Shown here in pieces: positions 61,745 through 64,000 of a DNA stretch of 64,000 bases. Every line of letters starts with the position of its first letter. The first letter of the stretch is position 1. The stretch spans positions 496,001 through 560,000 of the forward strand of contig JADJCU010000001.1 of assembly GCA_016703065.1 (NCBI GenBank). Direction: 5' to 3'. This stretch comes from a bacterium. Its GTDB lineage: Bacteria > Electryoneota > RPQS01. A program made the position numbers and the translations under genes. The notes beneath the pieces were generated by a model. It saw only the letters and a program-made list of their open reading frames with translations, did no database searches and was not told the DNA's origin.

Positions 61745-62472
61745 CCGCGCGGCTTTCTGCGGCCGCCAAGAAGAAGCTGCGACTCTTCAAGGAACTCTTC
61801 TTCCGTAGCAGTGATTGAACGCAGCTTTTCGAGCAATGCCAGCCGCACTTTCGTTCGCATCGCGTGCAAGTGATTTGTCACCGTGCTGGCGCTAAGACCG
61901 AACTCGTGCCCCAATTGCTCATACGTCACCGACTCCGCTGTTCCGCGTTCGAGATCGTAGCGCTTGAACAGCGCGAACTGTAGCTTGGCAATTTCGCCCG
62001 TGGCAAGCTGCTCGGCATCTCGTACCGCCGCTTCAAACAGGCTGCGCCGCCACTCCTGCTCGAACAACTCGTCCAGCGATCCCGGATCCGCCGGATCGAG
62101 CGCCGCGCCGTCTATCCCCGCCGTTTCCAGCGAGTCAATCAAGCCGCCGCCTCGCTTCTGAGCCATCCGTGCGCTGTGCTCATTGATCAGAAAACGGTCG
62201 AGACAAAGCTTTAGGAAGCCGCGAAAGCGCGCCTTGTCGGAATCGTACTTTGCCAGCGTGTCTTTTTCGAAAACGTGCACAAAGAAATTCTGCGCCGCGT
62301 CGTTTGCGTCCTGTTCACTACTCTTCCACTTTGCTCGAATGTAGCTCTGCACGGGATGCCAATAGAGCCGCGACACCGCTTCCCACGCTAACGCGCGCGT
62401 CTCCTCATCATCACTGCGCAGCGCCCGGATCGCCGTCCACCGCGTATCAGGGAATGGCGTGAACTCGCTCAT
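61741..62472 (-). CDS. ECF-type RNA polymerase sigma factor linked to a kinase
   Basis: 243 residues from ATG 62472 (62499 would lie in the upstream gene). Sigma region 2 resembles SEQDANDAAQNFFVHVFEKDTLAKYDSDKARFR, split here by the usual DAxxxxFxxVF pattern, and a region 4 helix-turn-helix follows (SVTYEQLGHEFGLSASTVTNHLHAMR). An insert of about 55 residues between them is unusual for small ECF factors. No anti-sigma gene is seen; the downstream kinase, overlapping by ATGA, is probably the regulator. Confidence 0.85.
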   Translation of the reverse strand: MSEFTPFPDTRWTAIRALRSDDEETRALAWEAVSRLYWHPVQSYIRAKWKSSEQDANDAAQNFFVHVFEKDTLAKYDSDKARFRGFLKLCLDRFLINEHSARMAQKRGGGLIDSLETAGIDGAALDPADPGSLDELFEQEWRRSLFEAAVRDAEQLATGEIAKLQFALFKRYDLERGTAESVTYEQLGHEFGLSASTVTNHLHAMRTKVRLALLEKLRSITATEEEFLEESQLLLGGRRKPRG

Positions 62473-62473
62473 C

Positions 62474-63707
62474 TTATTGGCGCGTTCCCCAAACGGCAAG
62501 CCAATTCAGGAATCTTGTCCCCACGTCAAGCGCATCCGGGTGAATTGCAAAATGCTCCGTGTGCAAGCCCGCGTCGCCGATACCGTCCTTCGCGATGCCG
62601 AGACTGAAATACAGACTGGGGAATTCCTGTGTGTAATAGGAGAAATCCTCCGCCGTCATGCGCTTGATGCTCTCCCCGTCCGCCCGCAGCGCCGGAAATT
62701 CACGAGCGGCTTCAAGCACCGCCGCCCACAACGCAGGATCGTTTACAGTCGGCGGAGCGCCGCGCCGTAATCTCAACTCCGCTTCGCATCCGTGCGCCTG
62801 CGACGTGTGCGTGATGTAGTCGCGCATCAACTCTTCAATCGTGCCGCCGTTCTGCAGCGTGTCCGCGATGTCCATGTAAGCGCGAACCGTGCCGCCGAAC
62901 GACGCTTCCGGCGGCAGCACATTATACGTATGCGACGTGTCACTTTCGATCCATGTCACACTCATGATGCACGGCTCTTCCAGCACATTCATCTTGCGTG
63001 CCGGTAGACTCGTCAATCCGCTGACAATGTTTGCCAAACACGTCGGCACATCGTCTCCTTGATGCGGATAGGCTGCATGGGAACCGCGGCCCGTGACGTT
63101 CACGCTGTAGTAGTTACTCCCGGCGAGTACCGGTCCCGGCGCAATCCGAATCACACCCACCGGAAGCCCCGGAAACACGTGCTGTCCATACATTCTCCAC
63201 GCCGAGTTTGTGCAAGGTGCTGTCGCGCACGATGTCATCCGCGCCGCCCTTGACCTCCTCGGCCGGTTGAAACAGAAAGACAACCGTTCCGGTGACGCGC
63301 GGTTCGTCTCTCAATTCGAGCGCCGCTCCCAGCAGCATCGCCGCATGGGCATCGTGCCCGCACGCGTGCATCCGGCCCGGAACGGCTGAACAAACCTCGT
63401 GTGTCGAGTCTTCCAGAATCTCCAGCGCGTCCAACTCGGCGCGCAGACAGATCGTCCGCCCCGGCCTGCCCGTCCGCAATACCGCAATCACTTCCGTTTC
63501 CAGCGACGGCGCATCCACAAACTCTGTGTACCCTGCGCGCTCAAGTTCGTCACGAATCAATCTGCCCGTCTCGAACTCGCGATGTCCCATTTCAGGTTGA
63601 GAGTGGATTCGCGCGTAAATGAAGTAGACAAGGTCGCGCGTGTCCGCGATCGCAACCGATGTGAACAACATTCCCAGCGCCCATGACATTCGCATGGCAG
63701 TGATCAT
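62474..63707 (-). CDS. M20-family amidohydrolase, split by a two-base indel
   Basis: About 410 residues when joined. Signal-like N-terminus (MRMSWALGMLFTSVAIA), then the M20D metallopeptidase pattern: RAELDALEI, HACGHDAHAAMLLGAA, FLFQPAEEVKGGA, then in the second frame YGQHVFPGLPVG, GRGSHAAYPHQGDD, TAEDFSYYTQEFPSLYFSLG. Likely hydrolyses N-acyl or hippurate-type amides outside the cytoplasm. The break is at 63190-63191: restoring a lost GT (minus strand AATGTGTATGGA) gives GVENVYGQHVFPG. One base separates the stop from the sigma-factor start. Confidence 0.85.
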
Positions 63708-63788
63708 GCTTCTGCTTTCTGACTTTTGACTTCTGCTTTCAAAAACAAGGCCCCACGCTTGTTCTGCGCAGGGCCTCGTCATATCGGG

Positions 63789-63870
63789 TGCCCGAGCTCG
63801 GATTCGAACCGAGATGCCTTGCGGCGCTACCCCCTCAAGATAGTGTGTCTACCAATTTCACCACTCGGGC
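63789..63870 (-). tRNA. tRNA-Leu (GAG)
   Basis: 82 bases, minus strand. Acceptor arm GCCCGAG/CTCGGGC with discriminator A, D-arm with ATTGGTAGAC, anticodon loop TTGAGGG (anticodon GAG at 63834-63836) on stem CTATC/GGTAG, a long variable arm typical of tRNA-Leu, and T-arm GGTTCGAATCC. CCA is not encoded. Confidence 0.97.
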
Positions 63871-63927
63871 CTGTGCGTTACGCGGGACACTTGCGCCGCC
63901 GCAATCGCCAGCGTAACTGTGCTTACT

Positions 63928-64000
63928 CTAATTCCCCTGGGACGGCTGCTGCCCACTCGGCTGAGCCGGAGTGGTCGTCGTTGTCGTGGTCGTCGTTGTT
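63928..64000 (-). CDS. secG: C-terminal end of an exported or membrane protein, probably SecG
   Basis: Only the last 24 codons are in the window: a run of ten Thr codons, then PAQPSGQQPSQGN and stop. Thr/Gln/Pro-rich tails occur on SecG of many bacteria, and secG directly upstream of tRNA-Leu(GAG) is a known arrangement (as in E. coli, secG-leuU). The name is inferred from that synteny; the sequence itself is too short. Confidence 0.45.
   Translation of the reverse strand, partial: TTTTTTTTTTPAQPSGQQPSQGN

Overview
The window (about 57% GC by eye, dense operons, ATGA/GTGA gene junctions, several GTG and TTG starts) looks like a chromosome fragment from an uncultured bacterium of the Fibrobacteres-Chlorobi-Bacteroidetes (FCB) superphylum. 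The main reason is that at least six exported proteins end in a type IX secretion (T9SS) type A sorting domain with the YPNPFN-like motif. The window also holds a complete menaquinone (men) operon, a chemotaxis operon, and groESL under a CIRCE operator. I cannot name the phylum.

Layout: 1-6.2 kb: 3' end of polA, small hypothetical genes, a Lys/Ala/Thr-repeat histone H1-like gene and an MFS exporter. 6.3-10.7 kb: two convergent two-gene cassettes, each a short secreted protein followed by an overlapping beta-helix/T9SS protein. 10.7-13.7 kb: ogt, alkA and an HtrA protease. 13.9-22.9 kb: large exported LamG, FN3 and T9SS proteins and a second MFS carrier. 22.9-25.2 kb: two DUF1579 paralogues and a lipoprotein. 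25.3-26.4 kb: an AT-rich two-gene island encoding a nucleoside-deoxyribosyltransferase/TIR-like protein. 26.6-28.8 kb: groESL. 28.9-32.1 kb: lipoprotein, XRE/membrane-protein operon, threonine dehydratase. 32.1-34.6 kb: a redoxin-T9SS gene interrupted by an in-frame UGA, and an isopropylmalate/homocitrate synthase-like gene. 34.7-42.8 kb: menFDHBACE and a convergent MenI-like thioesterase. 42.9-47.5 kb: a P-domain/T9SS protein and two glycosyltransferases. 47.8-54.7 kb: chemotaxis operon (receiver-like fragment, cheA, cheR, cheD, HDOD, cheY, cheX, cheB). 54.7-62.5 kb: lipoprotein, CBS protein, lysyl-endopeptidase-like protease, DMT transporter, VOC protein, small membrane protein, Ser/Thr kinase plus sigma factor. 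62.5-64 kb: M20 amidohydrolase, tRNA-Leu(GAG) and probably the 3' end of secG.

The most interesting locus is 32126-33334 (minus). The UGA codon sits exactly where the first cysteine of a thioredoxin CXXC motif belongs (giving U-S-T-C). It is followed by a hairpin whose spacing and loop fit a bacterial SECIS element, and the reading frame continues for about 340 codons to a T9SS sorting domain. I read this as a candidate exported selenoprotein.

A caution applies to the whole window. At least eight genes, including groEL and cheA, are broken by indels of one or two bases, mostly in short homopolymers, and each is repaired by one simple correction. cheA also carries a TAG where CAG is expected. 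This points to uncorrected long-read assembly errors rather than eight pseudogenes. Most of these genes are annotated here as single CDSs with the break position given.
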